From: Escallonia rubra
Taxonomy: Eukaryota > Streptophyta > Magnoliopsida > Escalloniales > Escalloniaceae
Assembly (NCBI GenBank): GCA_033065855.1
Contig: JAVXUO010001677.1
Location: 248,001 to 312,000, forward strand
Length of the DNA stretch: 64,000 nt
Direction: 5' to 3'
The notes beneath the pieces were generated by a model. It had not been told where the DNA came from and searched no databases. It saw only the letters and a list, made by a program, of their open reading frames with translations. Shown here in pieces: positions 1-13,048 of this stretch (its first letter is position 1; the number at the start of each line of letters is the position of its first letter). The translations under genes were made by a program, and so were the position numbers.

Positions 1-966
1 ATAGCATATAAGTTGATTAGAACCTATTTATAATAAGAGAAAGTAGCAGGTACAATTAAAATGGCTAACGGAAGTTCAGGGGCTTTTTGGTAGTTGTCCA
101 ATTTAGGGTTTTATATCTTATAACATAGAGTAGCCGTTCTTCTCTTCTTCGGAATTGCGGCTGAGAAAGAGAGATTAAGAGAGAGAAGGAAGTAGAGAAA
201 GAAAGCTTCAGAGAGATACGGAGAGAAAGAGGAAAGGAAGAGATTGAAGAGTTTTTCCGGCAAAGCTTTTCGGTAAGGCTCCTTTTCGTTTTTTTTTTTT
301 CTTCTATTTTGTTTCAGAAATTTCGGTTAAAGGATATGTAACCTGCGTGAATGAGAAGCCATGATCGTGCGTATGGGCGCAGGTAGTTATTCGTATGTAT
401 GGCTGTGATATATAGACGTTATATATGTGATAGAATGTGACTCAAGGCCACTGTGGCCGTTTCTTTTTCGGTGGGAGTTTCAGTGTCTTGTGAGATGATG
501 CGAATATACCTGTGTGTATTTATGTAAGATGTAAAGGTGTAGTGTAACATGTGGGTCGAATATGGGTGGTGTGTGTATGAGTGCAATATCTGTGTAGTGT
601 ATATATGTGTGTGTGAATGGAGAAGAGAATGCAAATTAGTGTATTGTGTTACAGGTGTGTGTGTGCGTGTTTTACGTGTTGGGTGCTAGAAAGGAGGCTG
701 GCATGGGAGTAGTGTGTACGGGGTATGGTTGGTGTACATGAAAGAAGTGAAGGGAAGGGAAGGCTTTTCAGCTTGCAAGTTTCAGGATGTCGTGAGAGTG
801 ATGGGATAAATCAAGGCCATTGTAGCCGCTCTCTTCTTGGTGGAAATTCTGTGGATATGTAATGTAAGGCAGAGATGGGTTTTTGAGGGTGAGTTGTGTA
901 TATATGTGTGAGTGATATGTGCCAGCAAGAGTGAAATGAAATGGGTTTAGAGGTGTTAGTGTGGAA

Positions 967-1001
<35 letters not shown>

Positions 1002-2697
1002 AGCCATGGGGCTGCCGTGGTGCTGTGTGAGTTTGGAGAGAGAGAGAGGGGCTGCAGCTATGTTGCTGAGTGCGTGGGGTTGGTGTGTGTTCAAAGGAAG
1101 AAGAGCAGGTGTGCTTCATTATATGGGTGTACAGGTGTGAGTTGGTGTGTGTGTTAAAGAAATAAAGAGAGGGAGAAGATGTGCAAGGTATGTGTACGTG
1201 CATGGTGATGCTGCCAAGAGGCAGCTCATGTTTGAGCTGGGTGCTCATGGGTGTGCATGTGTTTTGTGTGTGTATACAGGTAGAGGTGCAAAAGCTGGGT
1301 GCATGTAGCTGTACAATGGGTTTGGGCGTGTAAGGAAAAAGTGATGTGTTGTGCTGTGTGTGTGTGTGTGTAGTTTAACGTTAAGCTTAACAGGACTTTG
1401 CATAGTGTATAGTGAATATTAGAATGTGAAAATTTATATTATAGTACCTGAGACTATGCTAGAATTACTGGTAAAAATTATATTTTTATTCCATATGCTA
1501 TATTAAGCTATAAATAATGTTAAAAGAACGATTAGAACATTTTTGGGATATTTCTGAGTCTCGGGACGTGTGACGAACTTCGGGGTAGGTTGGCCGTGTG
1601 AGAAACCGCTCCGAGTTTCATCATGTCCGGGTAGAGAAATGAGTACGCTATAGATAATTATATTTAGATTTTAATGTAGTGGTATGAATAAGTGTTCTGA
1701 TAAATGACTCTGCCAACCTAGGTTAATCTCGAGGAATTTGGTTGAGAGCGTCTTTAGCTTCAGCGCTTGGATTGAGGTAAGGGATTTCTTTCGAAACCCT
1801 ATTTCATCTATTGATATCATAATATTCTTTCCAGATTGTTAATGACGTTTTCATTGGACTCACTTATATTTGTGATGACATCGCATCGATTGCCATTAAT
1901 ACCCCGCTTTGAGCCTTATATGTTTATTGAAATTCTTTTCGATGCTGTGTATTTATTTCTCATTATGCATCGAATTTATCATTGTTTTATCGATTATTGC
2001 ACTCTAAATATTGACATGAGTTAGTGTATTGAGGAGTTATAAGGATGGTCTGTATCGGGGGTGATATAAGGATGGTCTGTTATTGTCAGGAGATGCTAGT
2101 ACCCTAAGGGTCTAGCTAGTGTTCATATGCATATGCAACCTTATTGTTAGTGAGCACTGCCTGTGTGGCTTTGCTAAGTGTTACCCTGCACTGCCTTTGT
2201 GGCTTTGCATTATACTCATGTTCAATATTTTCCGCATTGCTTCAGTGTAATTGAAAGTGTATCTATTGAATATTGAATTTTGAATTGAGAATACTTTTCT
2301 CCATTTTGTCACTGATATAAACTTTTCCCAAAAATAATCGTTTGTACTCTTCGTTGAATTTTGAGCGACCTTACTGAGCTCTCGAAAGCTCACTCCCTTT
2401 TTCTGTTCCTTTCTGCAGGAAATAACTGTCAGTAAGATTTCAGGACAGACGAGCTTGAACTTTAAAGTAGTTTATGTTTTTACATTATTATTTTTGAGCC
2501 TTGTTAGAGAACCGTTATGTAATTTGATAATTTAAGTACTTTATCACTGTTTTGAGACAGTTTGTTAAGTTAGTTGATGGACTGTAGTGCTCTGATATGA
2601 ATGTTGTTGGGTTATCATTAGTAGTACTGAATTAATTGGACAATTAAGGATTGGATGGATTGATCGGTTAATGCTCCAGAAATTTCGGGGTGTTACA
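1..2697 (+). mobile_element. 5' LTR (left-truncated by window) of a Ty3/gypsy chromovirus-like retrotransposon
   Basis: Base 1 aligns with base 8305 of the downstream LTR, so about 300 bases of this LTR lie outside the window. It ends in TGTTACA at 2691-2697, immediately before a tRNA-iMet type primer site. By eye the two LTR copies differ by about ten substitutions and one 2-bp change in a T run, so the insertion is recent. The LTR carries a GA microsatellite (about 970-1000) and GT-rich stretches. Small minus-strand open frames inside it are low-complexity translations, not genes. Confidence 0.95.
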
Positions 2698-2699
2698 GT

Positions 2700-2711
2700 T
2701 GGTATCAGAGC
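2700..2711 (+). promoter_or_regulatory. Primer-binding site, tRNA-iMet type
   Basis: TGGTATCAGAGC lies two bases after the LTR end. This is the standard complement of the plant initiator methionine tRNA 3' end, used to prime minus-strand DNA synthesis. Confidence 0.95.
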
Positions 2712-3114
2712 TTAGGCTATGATTCCGTAGACTTAGAAGCTTATACTAGGGAAACTTTATAGAGTGGTTAGAAAAAAAAAATTTAGGAAGAAGATTATGG
2801 AGCTGGAAAAAACCTACTGGGTGATGAAGAGTCCGTGACATTTCAATGGATTTTAGAATGTGATGTGTCTATCGAGCACGAAAGTATTTAGGGCAGTGAA
2901 AGTAACAGAGAATAAAGTTCCGATTGCATAATTTCTGTTAGGAAGTGACAATAGTACTAGTAGAGAATGAACTTATGTTTTTTTTTGTGTGATTCGTAGA
3001 AGCGCACAAATTTTTCTTGAATAAATGATTAACGTTATTATCTTGATAAGTTTAAAATTTCAATGTTTCTATGAAATAAAATTTTGCGACTCTGATAACT
3101 ATTTATTTTATAGC

Positions 3115-6100
3115 ATGGCACGCACACGAAATGGCGGTAGCCGAGGCCGTGGAGACCGTACTAGAGGCCGAGGAGGCCGTACCGGGGGTCGTACTGGGGA
3201 CCAAGGGGCTCCAGTCGGGGGCATACCCCAGGGAATTCCAGTTGGGGAGACACCCCCCATAGACCCGCAACAAACTCACCAGGAGCCCATGAATGCCACT
3301 TTAGATACAATGAATCAACTGTTGGCAATCATGGCTCAGAATTTGATCAATCAACAACAGGGTATGCAAAACCCTGCTCAACCACAGCCGCCAACACAGG
3401 AAGGGAGTACCTTAAGTGAGTTCAATAAACAGAATCCGGCGAACTTTAACGGGTCAGTGGACCCTACCGAAGCAGAGTCCTGGATTGCAGAATTGGAGAA
3501 AATATTCCGAGCTATTGGGTGTACAGATAAGCAGAGGGTGGAATTTGCTGTCTATAAACTAAGAGGAGAGGCTGACCAGTGGTGGAAGATGGTGGAGGCA
3601 AGTAAGACTGCACAGCAAAGATCTGAGGTAACATGGGAACAATTCAAGGAGCTATTTAATAAACGTTATTTTTCCGCTAGCTACCGCGAGCAGATGTTAA
3701 GGGAGTTTGCCAACATAACACAGGCGGATAGGGAGACAGTTGATGAGTATGAAATGAGGTTCTCGCGTTTGGCCAGATTTGCAGATAGGATGCTACCGAC
3801 CGAGGCTGACAGGTGTCGGAAATTTGAGTGGGGCCTCAGGCCTGGTTTGAGGGATGGAGTGATCTCGGCTCGGTTGTCAAGCTATGTGGAATGCGTGGAT
3901 CTGGCGCGTGCATTAGAACAGTCTAGATCAGACAACAAGAAAAGGTTTGAGCAGCGCCAAGGTGGCCAGAAAAGGGACAGACATGAGGGTAGATCCACAG
4001 AGCCTGAAAAGCGTCAGCAGCTTTCTTTTACACCACATCGGGGTGCTCATAGTCAGAGGACGGGACAGAACCAGGGATTCAGATCCGCCTCAAATCAGAG
4101 ATCCAGATCTGGACAGAGTTTTGGAGGTCGGCCAGTACAGAACATGGATAATAGAGGTGCACAGAGTGATGGGGCTAGGTCAGTACAGAATGTTGGGTCC
4201 AGACCGCCACAGGGGCCAGGGCATTGATTTACTCAGAGTGCGGGTCAGGTTGCCAGGACAGTTTCTCAATCCGCTCCTTGTACTATGTGTGGGAAGCACT
4301 ATGGTGACAGACCTTGTTATAAGGTTACTGGAGGATGCTACAAGTGTGGGAGCACAGAACATCAGGTTCGGGATTGCCCATCAGCCAGGGAAAACCAGTC
4401 AGCTTTTCGTCCCGCTCCTACAGCCAGTGCAGCAGCGAGCAGTGCTCCTCATCAGGGAAGAGGACACAGTCAGCCAGGCCCTACTCAGCAATCTCAACAA
4501 GGGCAGAAACCCAGGACATCAGCCCGTCTCTTCTCCATGTCTGCTCAGGATGCTGCGACATCTAATGATGTGGTGTCAGGTACACTTCCAGTTAACTCGA
4601 TAGACGCTCATATATTGTTTGACTCGGGAGCATCGTATTCTTTTGTATCACCTACATTTGCACGGCGATTGAGGGTGAAATCCCAACCGTTAGAGACAGA
4701 CCTCATAATAGGAACTCCGCTGGGAGAGTCATTGACAGTATCAACGACTCTTTGTGATTGTAGTGTACATATTTCGGATAGAGATCTTCCCGTGGACCTC
4801 ATTCCTCTAGCTATTCACGATTTTGACATTATACTGGGCATGGACTGGTTGTCTGCCAATCATGCCTTTGTTGATTGTCATGGGAAAGTAGTCCATTTTG
4901 ACATACCGGGTCAACCTAAGTTCGTTTATCGTGGGTCTAAACCAAGTGGGTTAGTCAGTATCATTTCGGCTATCAAAGCACAACGATTGTTGCGACGGGG
5001 TTGTCAGGGATATATAGCACATGCTATTGATACAAGTCAGAACCATGAGTTGAAGTCTATTCCTGTGGTTGGTCATTATCCTGATGTATTTCCCGAGGAG
5101 TTGCCAGGAGAGCCTATAGATCGTGAAGTAGAGTTCGCGATCGACCTTATCCCGGGTGCGGAACCTATATCCAAGGCACCATATCGTATGGCTCCGGCTA
5201 AGATGAAAGAGCTGAAAGAACAGTTAAAGGAACTGTTGGATCGGGGGTTTATACGTCCTAGCGTATCCCCCTGGGGTGCTCCAGTCCTCTTTGTGAAAAA
5301 GAAGGACGGTACGCTGAGGCTCTGTATTGATTACAGAGAGTTGAATAAGATCACGATTCGTAACAAGTACCCGTTACCCCGTATTGAAGACTTGTTTGAT
5401 CAGCTTCAGGGTGCTTGTTATTTTTCAAAAATTGACTTGAGGTCAGGGTATCACCAACTAAAGGTAAGAGAGGAAGATATATCGAAGACAGCGTTTCGGA
5501 CACGCTACGGGCATTATGAGTTTGTTGTTATGCCTTTTGGCTTAACGAATGCCCCAGCAGCATTTATGGATCTGATGAACAGGGTGTTTCGAGATTATTT
5601 AGATCAGTTTGTCATCGTGTTCATCGATGATATTCTAGTATATTCGAAGTCGGAACAGGAGCATAAGGAACATTTGAGGCTGGTGTTGCAACGTCTGAGA
5701 GACCATAAATTATACGCGAAATTCTCCAAGTGTGAATTTTGGCTGCAACAGGTTGGTTTTCTTGGACACGTGGTATCCAAGGAAGGTATTTCTGTGGACT
5801 CAGAAAAGATTAAGACAGTGACAGAATGGCAAAGACCTAGCACGGTAAAGGAGGTGCGTAGCTTTCTGGGTCTAGCAGGTTACTACAGACGATTTGTAGA
5901 AGGTTTCTCAAAGATTGCAGGACCATTGACTCGTTTGACACGTAAAAATGTGCGATTTGTTTGGACTGATGAGTGTGAGTCTAGTTTTCAGGAGTTGAAG
6001 CAAAGACTAGTAACGGCACCAGTGTTGACATTGCCATCAGGTTCAGGAGGGTTTGTAATTTATAGTGATGCCTCTAGGAGAGGGCTTGGGTGTGTATTGA

Positions 6101-7968
6101 TGCAGCAAGGGAAGGTTATTGCCTATGCCTCGAGACAGTTGAAAACTCATGAGCAGAACTATCCGACCCATGACCTGGAGATGGCAGCAGTGATCTTCGC
6201 ATTGAAGCTATGGAGACATTACCTGTATGGAGAGACTTGTGAAATCTACACAGATCACAAAAGCCTCAAGTATATATTTACGCAGAAGGAGCTTAATATG
6301 AGGCAACGTAGATGGTTGGAACTACTGAAGGATTATGACTGTTCCATCCACTACCACCCGGGTAAGGCCAATGTAGTGGCGGATGCCCTTAGCAGGAAGA
6401 GTACGGGGAACCTAGCCACATTGATTACGAGACAGCCTCAGTTGTTGGAGGAAATGCGACAATTGGATCTGGAGGTCAGATGCCCGGGGTATGGTGCAAT
6501 ATTAGCAGCCATGCAAGTACAGCCAACATTGATTAGCAGAATTAAAGAGGCACAGGCAAAAGACCCTGAATTTTCCAAGATCATTGGAGGTAATGGAAGC
6601 GGGAAACAAACAGAATTCGAGGTTGACTCAGAAGGAGTGTTACGTTTTGGCCGTCGGTTGTGTGTCCCCAATGATGATGAGCTGAAACGAGTGTTATTAT
6701 CAGAGGCACATAGTTCGTATTTTTCAGTACACCCAGGAAGTACTAAGATGTACCATGATCTTAGAGGACATTTTTGGTGGTCGGGAATGAAAAGGGATAT
6801 AGCTGAGTTTGTGTCTCGATGTTTGGTCTGTCAACAGATAAAGGCCGAACACCAGAAGCCAGCATGGAAGATACAATCATTAGAGATTCCAGAGTGGAAG
6901 TGGGAACACGTCACAACAGACTTTGTGGGTGGTTTACCTAAGACAGCTCGAGGTTATGATATGATTTGGGTTGTGGTAGATAGGCTTACTAAATCGGCAC
7001 ACTTTTTGCCTGTTCGAGCCAATTTTACTATGAAGCAATTGGCTCAATTGTATGTAGATACCATTGTGAGACTACACGGCGTACCGGTTTCGATTGTGTC
7101 GGACAGGGATCCACGTTTCACTTCGAGGTTCTGGGAGAGCTTTCAGAAGGCTATGGGGACTGATTTGAGATTTAGTACTGCATTCCACCCACAGACGGAT
7201 GGTCAGTCAAAGAGGACCATTCAGACTTTGGAGGACATGTTAAGAGCTTGTGTGATAGACTTTTCGGGTAGTTGGGATCACCATTTGCCGTTAGTCGAGT
7301 TTGCATATAACAACAGCTACCAGGCCAGTATCCAGATGGCGCCTTTCGAGGCCTTGTATGGTCGGAAGTGTAGAACTCCATTGTGTTGGGATGAAGTTGG
7401 AGAGCGTCGACTCATTGGCCCAGAGTTAGTTCAGATAACCTGTGAAAAAGTTGATTTGATTCGGACGCGCATGAGGGCGGCACAAGATAGACAACGCATG
7501 TATGCTTCGAAGCTTACACGAGATTTAGAATTTGAGGTTGGTGACCGAGTATTTCTGAAAATATCACCTTGGAAGGGAGTTATGCGTTTCGGGAAGAAAG
7601 GCAAGCTCAGCCCTAGGTATATTGGTCCTTATGAGATTCTCGAGAGGATTGGACCAGTGGCATACCGTCTGGCATTGTCACCAGATCTATCTCATGTTCA
7701 CAATGTGTTCCACGTGTCGGTATTGAGGAAGTACGTGCATGACCCGACTCATATATTACAGCATCGTCCCGAATATATTCAGACAGATTTGAGTTATGAA
7801 GAAGTACCAGTAGAAATATTAGACCTCCGCGAACAAATACTGAGGACCAAGGTGATATCGTTAGTAAAGGTATTATGGAGGAATCACGCTACTGAGGAAG
7901 CTACCTAGGAACACGAGGAGGCTATGCGGAATGCTTACCCCCATCTTTTCGACACTACAGGTGCGTAA
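3115..7968 (+). pseudogene. gag-pol polyprotein of Ty3/gypsy chromovirus (Tekay/Del-like), interrupted
   Basis: One reading frame of 1,618 codons from ATG 3115 (protein starts MARTRNGG, RG-rich) to TAA 7966-7968. Codon numbers from 3115: Gag capsid region about 110-300; CX2CX4HX4C zinc knuckle 408-421; protease DSGAS at 503; reverse transcriptase FIDD at 836-839; RNase H YSDAS at 983; integrase with an HHCC finger and catalytic Asp at 1269 and 1330; C-terminal chromodomain-like segment about 1562-1600. The frame is broken by TGA at 4225-4227, upstream of the zinc knuckle, and by TAG at 7906-7908 in the chromodomain tail. The third integrase catalytic position (codon 1366, 35 residues after the second Asp) is Lys instead of Glu. 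The upstream in-frame extension to 3025 is leader, because MARTRN is the family-like start. Domain order protease-RT-RNase H-integrase is Ty3/gypsy; the 3-kb LTRs and chromodomain suggest Tekay/Del. Confidence 0.95.
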
Positions 7969-7990
7969 ATTTGAGGACGAATTTTTTCAT

Positions 7991-8003
7991 AAGTTGGGGA
8001 GAA
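7991..8003 (+). promoter_or_regulatory. Polypurine tract of the gypsy element
   Basis: The purine-rich run AAGTTGGGGAGAA directly precedes the 3' LTR and is the expected plus-strand primer site. Confidence 0.85.
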
Positions 8004-9268
8004 TGTAATACCCCAAAGCCTTAGAATACTCTTAATAAATTTAAATAGGTATAATTAGCGACAAAAATTACATTTTTAGCATTTGAAATATTTCAGTAGC
8101 GGCATAATTATTGGCGACGTTTTAGAAATTTCTTAATAGCGATGTTTTGGTCAAACGATATAGTGTAATAATCCGTAGGTAAAATTCCTTAATGCATAAA
8201 TTATTGTAACAATTACCTTGTGCTTGCTATTTAGTGACTTAGTTGAACTTTAGTGTAGCGGGGTTATCTAACAAGCCCATTAAAGTTTTTCTAACACAAA
8301 AACTATAGCATATAAGTTAATTAGAACCTATTTATAATAAGAGAAAGTAGCAGGTACAATTAAAATGGCTAACGGAAGTTCAGGGGCTTTTTGGTAGTTG
8401 TCCAATTTAGGGTTTTATATCTTATAACATAGGGTAGCCGTTCTTCTCTTCTTCGGAATTGCGGCTGAGAAAGAGAGATTAAGAGAGAGAAGGAAGTAGA
8501 GAAAGAAAGCTTCAGAGAGATACGGAGAGAAAGAGGAAAGGAAGAGATTGAAGAGTTTTTCCGGCAAAGCTTTTCGGTAAGGCTCCTTTTCGTTTTTTTT
8601 TTCTTCTATTTTGTTTCAGAAATTTCGGTTAAAGGATATGTAACCTGCGTGAATGAGAAGCCATGACCGTGCGTATGGGCGCAGGTAGTTATTCGTATGT
8701 ATGGCTGTGATATATAGACGTTATATATGTGATAGAATGTGACTCAAGGCCACTGTGGCCGTTTCTTTTTCGGTGGGAGTTTCAGTGTCTTGTGAGATGA
8801 TGCGAATATACCTGTGTGTATTTATGTAAGATGTAAAGGTGTAGTGTAACATGTGGGTCGAATATGGGTGGTGCGTGTATGAGTGCAATATCTGTGTAGT
8901 GTATATATGTGTGTGTGAATGGAGAAGAGAATGCAAATTAGTGTATTGTGTTACAGATGTGTGTGCGCGTGTTTTACGTGTTGGGTGCTAGAAAGGAGGC
9001 TGGCATGGGAGTAGTGTGTACGGGGTATGGTTGGTGTACATGAAAGAAGTGAAGGGAAGGGAAGGCTTTTCAGCTTGCAAGTTTCAGGATGTCGTGAGAG
9101 TGATGGGATAAATCAAGGCCATTGTAGCCGCTCTCTTCTTGGTGGAAATTCTGTGGATATGTAATGTAAGGCAGAGATGGGTTTTTGAGGGTGAGTTGTG
9201 TATATATGTGTGAGTGATATGTGCCAGCAAGAGTGAAATGAAATGGGTTTAGAGGTGTTAGTGTGGAA

Positions 9269-9303
<35 letters not shown>

Positions 9304-10999
9304 AGCCATGGGGCTGCCGTGGTGATGTGTGAGTTTGGAGAGAGAGAGAGGGGCTGCAGCTATGTTGCTGAGTGCGTGGGGTTGGTGTGTGTTCAAAGGA
9401 AGAAGAGCAGGTGTGCTTCATTATATGGGTGTACAGGTGTGAGTTGGTGTGTGTGTTAAAGAAATAAAGAGAGGGAGAAGATGTGCAAGGTATGTGTACG
9501 TGCATGGTGATGCTGCCAAGAGGCAGCTCATGTTTGAGCTGGGTGCTCATGGGTGTGCATGTGTTTTGTGTGTGTATACAGGTAGAGGTGCAAAAGCTGG
9601 GTGCATGTAGCTGTACAATGGGTTTGGGCGTGTAAGGAAAAAGTGATGTGTTGTGCTGTGTGTGTGTGTGTGTAGTTTAACGTTAAGCTTAACAGGACTT
9701 TGCATAGTGTATAGTGAATATTAGAATGTGAAAATTTATATTATAGTACCTGAGACTATGCTAGAATTACTGGTAAAAATTATATTTTTATTCCATATGC
9801 TATATTAAGCTATAAATAATGTTAAAAGAACGATTAGAACATTTTTGGGATATTTCTGAGTCTCGGGACGTGTGACGAACTTCGGGGTAGGTTGGCCGTG
9901 TGAGAAACCGCTCCGAGTTTCATCATGTCCGGGTAGAGAAATGAGTACGCTATAGATAATTATATTTAGATTTTAATGTAGTGGTATGAATAAGTGTTCT
10001 GATAAATGACTCTGCCAACCTAGGTTAATCTCGAGGAATTTGGTTGAGAGCGTCTTTAGCTTCAGCGCTTGGATTGAGGTAAGGGATTTCTTTCGAAACC
10101 CTATTTCATCTATTGATATCATAATATTCTTTCCAGATTGTTAATGACGTTTTCATTGGACTCACTTATATTTGTGATGACATCGCATCGATTGCCATTA
10201 ATACCCCGCTTTGAGCCTTATATGTTTATTGAAATTCTTTTCGATGCTGTGTATTTATTTCTCATTATGCATCGAATTTATCATTGTTTTATCGATTATT
10301 GCACTCTAAATATTGACATGAGTTAGTGTATTGAGGAGTTATAAGGATGGTCTGTATCGGGGGTGATATAAGGATGGTCTGTTATTGTCAGGAGATGCTA
10401 GTACCCTAAGGGTCTAGCTAGTGTTCATATGCATATGCAACCTTATTGTTAGTGAGCACTGCCTGTGTGGCTTTGCTAAGTGTTACCCTGCACTGCCTTT
10501 GTGGCTTTGCATTATACTCATGTTCAATATTTTCCGCATTGCTTCAGTGTAATTGAAAGTGTATCTATTGAATATTGAATTTTGAATTGAGAATACTTTT
10601 CTCCATTTTGTCACTGATATAAACTTTTCCCAAAAATAATCGTTTGTACTCTTCGTTGAATTTTGAGCAACCTTACTGAGCTCTCGAAAGCTCACTCCCT
10701 TTTTCTGTTCCTTTCTGCAGGAAATAACTGTCAGTAAGATTTCAGGACGGACGAGCTTGAACTTTAAAGTAGTTTATGTTTTTACATTATTATTTTTGAG
10801 CCTTGTTAGAGAACCGTTATGTAATTTGATAATTTAAGTACTTTATCACTGTTTTGAGACAGTTTGTTAAGTTAGTTGATGGACTGTAGTGCTCTGATAT
10901 GAATGTTGTTGGGTTATCATTAGTAGTACTGAATTAATTGGACAATTAAGGATTGGATGGATTGATCGGTTAATGCTCCAGAAATTTCGGGGTGTTACA
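8004..10999 (+). mobile_element. 3' LTR of the gypsy chromovirus-like element
   Basis: 2,996 bases starting TGTAATACCCC and ending GGGGTGTTACA. Bases 8305-10999 are nearly identical to 1-2697. It contains the same GA microsatellite (about 9272-9302) and GT-rich tracts. Its right edge abuts pararetrovirus sequence at 11000. The left flank of the element is outside the window, so the target duplication cannot be checked. Confidence 0.95.
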
Positions 11000-11176
11000 T
11001 CCTACGTGGATTATTTCTAAATTTTTACCTTCAAAATTTATCCTACTCTTTCCTCTGTCAACAAAACTAGTATAGAGAGAAGGAAATACCGGGCTTGTCT
11101 GGCTAAGTTGGGGTCTGAAACTAGTGGTCTGAGTAAACTTGTTCTGGGATGATGATGCCATCTGTAATAAAAACAA
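11000..11176 (-). pseudogene. Endogenous pararetrovirus ORF downstream of pol, cut by the gypsy LTR
   Basis: On the minus strand, about 40 bases after the end of the RT-RNase H frame, a frame opens (MFLLQMASSSQNKF...) and stays open for 59 codons until it meets the gypsy LTR at 10999. Its last codons in that frame are LTR sequence. Its position after pol fits the ORF that follows the polymerase in several caulimovirids, but I recognise no domain. The remainder of the ORF, if any, would lie beyond the gypsy element, left of this window. Confidence 0.5.
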
Positions 11177-11216
11177 GAAACTTGTTTGATTCTACTACTA
11201 ATTGTATAAGGTTATC

Positions 11217-12700
11217 TTAAGATAAAATCTTTCTAGATAATAAATCAGCAATAGAATTATTTATTCCTTTGACATGCTGCCATTCTATTTTATCTATTCT
11301 GTAATTACTTAAAGATGTCATAAACTTTAACCATCTATTTGTATATCTAGAGTCTTTGTTTTTGTTATATCTAACTATGGCTTCATAGTCTGTTCTAATA
11401 CAGAATTCATGCTTTGAAATTAAAAGAGCTTTGAAATGTTCTAAAGCATAAACTATGGCTAGTAATTCATAATCTAAACTAGTTAGATATTGATTACTTT
11501 CTTTATACTTACCACTAGCATATCTACAAACTCGTTCTTCTTTCTTATGACTGTACTTATTGAGTTTGCAGTACAAGACTGCTCCCCGTCCTTCTTTCAA
11601 ACCATCGGTCTAGATGATTAAATAATCTGTATCTAATGGTAAGTGTAGATCAGGAAGTTGTCTTACTCTATTTTTTATATCTTTAACTAATTTAATGTCA
11701 TATGCATTAAAATGTCTTTGACCTGTTTTATGAGTTTTGTTATACAAAGGTCCTAATAATTTGCTAAGGTCTTTAAAATATATTCTAGCTTGATTTACTA
11801 GTCCTAAAAAGGCTTGTATTTGCTTAAGTCCTTCTAATTTATCTGGAAAGTCTCGAATATTTTTAGCTATATGTTCTTGTAGCTTAATTTTGTCGTTTCC
11901 TATTTCCATTCTTAAAAAATTGACATTATTTTTAAACAGTTCTATTTTCTTTTTACTTAAAAGTAAACCATGTTTTTCAAAAAGCTTAAATGCTAGATCT
12001 AAATGTGCTATATGTTCAGTATCATTTTTACTACATATCAATATATCATCTATGTAGACTAAAATAAAATCATTGTATGGTCTAAAAATATCGTCCATTT
12101 TTATTTGGAATATACTAGGGGCTGTCTTAAGGCCAAAAGGCATAACAAGCCACTTGTATAATCCTTCTCGAGTAGTGAATGCGGTCCATCTGGTGTCTTC
12201 TGACCACATTTTAATCTGATAAAAACCTGACTTGCAATCAAATTTACTAAATATTTTCTTTCCATGTATCTTACTTAGCAAAAAGGTTTTATTAGGAATA
12301 ATATAACTATCATCTCTAATATTATCATTCAACCTTTTATAATTTATTACCATTCAACTTTTGCCTCTTAGTATTTCGGCATGATTTCTAACTATAAATG
12401 CAGTTGATCTATGTGGGCTATTACTTAGTTTAATTACTTTTAAGTTTGTTAATTCTTTTATGTGCATTTTAAAGTCTTCCGCATCTAAACTACTTGCTTC
12501 TATATTAGCTATTTTGACTATATAATCAGGATTTATGATATCTAGTTTACAGTATATTTTATTTAAATCCCATCTTTTAATGGGGTCTTCTCCTATGAAA
12601 GGTAATTTATCTATTGCTCTAATTATATCTGATTTGTTATAAAAATGGGTTATTAAATTATAACTAACCTTTTCTTGATTATAAATATCAAGATTTATAT
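11217..12700 (-). pseudogene. Endogenous caulimovirid reverse transcriptase-RNase H, interrupted
   Basis: Reads on the minus strand from about 12700 down to TAA 11217-11219. The upstream part is a protease-RT linker with a HIKEL-type segment. The RT follows with INYKRLND, the KFDCKSGF motif, WLVMPFGLKTAPSIFQ and the YIDDIL catalytic box, then RNase H with TDG, an LDYELLAIVYAL helix and a terminal ADLLS motif. These signatures match Caulimoviridae rather than Ty3/gypsy. Two in-frame stops, at 12354-12356 (just before the RT core) and 11610-11612 (before RNase H), break the frame, so this is a decayed genomic copy. The second copy at 12698-13048 has a sense codon at the 11610 position. No coat-protein or movement-protein region is seen nearby. 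Confidence 0.85.
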
Positions 12701-13048
12701 TTTAATGCAGAAGACATTAAATTAATTAAAGATATAAAAAAATAGAGTACGACAACTTCCTTATCTACACTTACCATTAGATACAAATTATTTAATCAAC
12801 CAGACCGATGGTTGTAAAGAAGGATGATGAGCAGTCTTATACTACAAACCCAATAAGTACAGTCATAAGAAAGAAGAACGAGTTTGTAGATATGCCAGTG
12901 GTAAGTATAAAGAAAGTAATCAATATCTAACTAGTTTAGATTATGAATTACTAGCCATAGTTTATGCCTTAGAACATTTCAAAACTCTTTTAATTTCAAA
13001 GCATGAATTCTGTATTAGAACAAATTGTGAAGCCATAGTTAGATATAA
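12698..13048 (+). pseudogene. Endogenous caulimovirid RNase H fragment, inverted relative to the neighbouring copy
   Basis: The plus strand repeats the RT tail and RNase H region also found on the minus strand at about 11345-11700, in opposite orientation and head-to-head with it. The shared junction is around 12697-12700. Recognisable stretches include a SGKYKESNQYLTSLDYEL segment. It carries its own nonsense codons (two adjacent TGA codons just after the TDG motif) and a small indel, and ends abruptly at about 13048 inside RNase H. It is a non-functional rearranged fragment. Confidence 0.8.

Noticed and set aside
419..1248. Minus-strand open frames of 71-145 codons in the 5' LTR, repeated at 8721-9550
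   Set aside because: They are His/Ser/Thr-rich translations of GT/GA-rich LTR sequence. Their repetition reflects the two LTRs, not a conserved gene.
4225..4227. TGA between gag and pol as programmed stop-codon readthrough
   Set aside because: The stop lies upstream of the zinc knuckle, so it is not at a gag-pol boundary. A single uninterrupted frame is the norm in this group, and a second stop occurs downstream.
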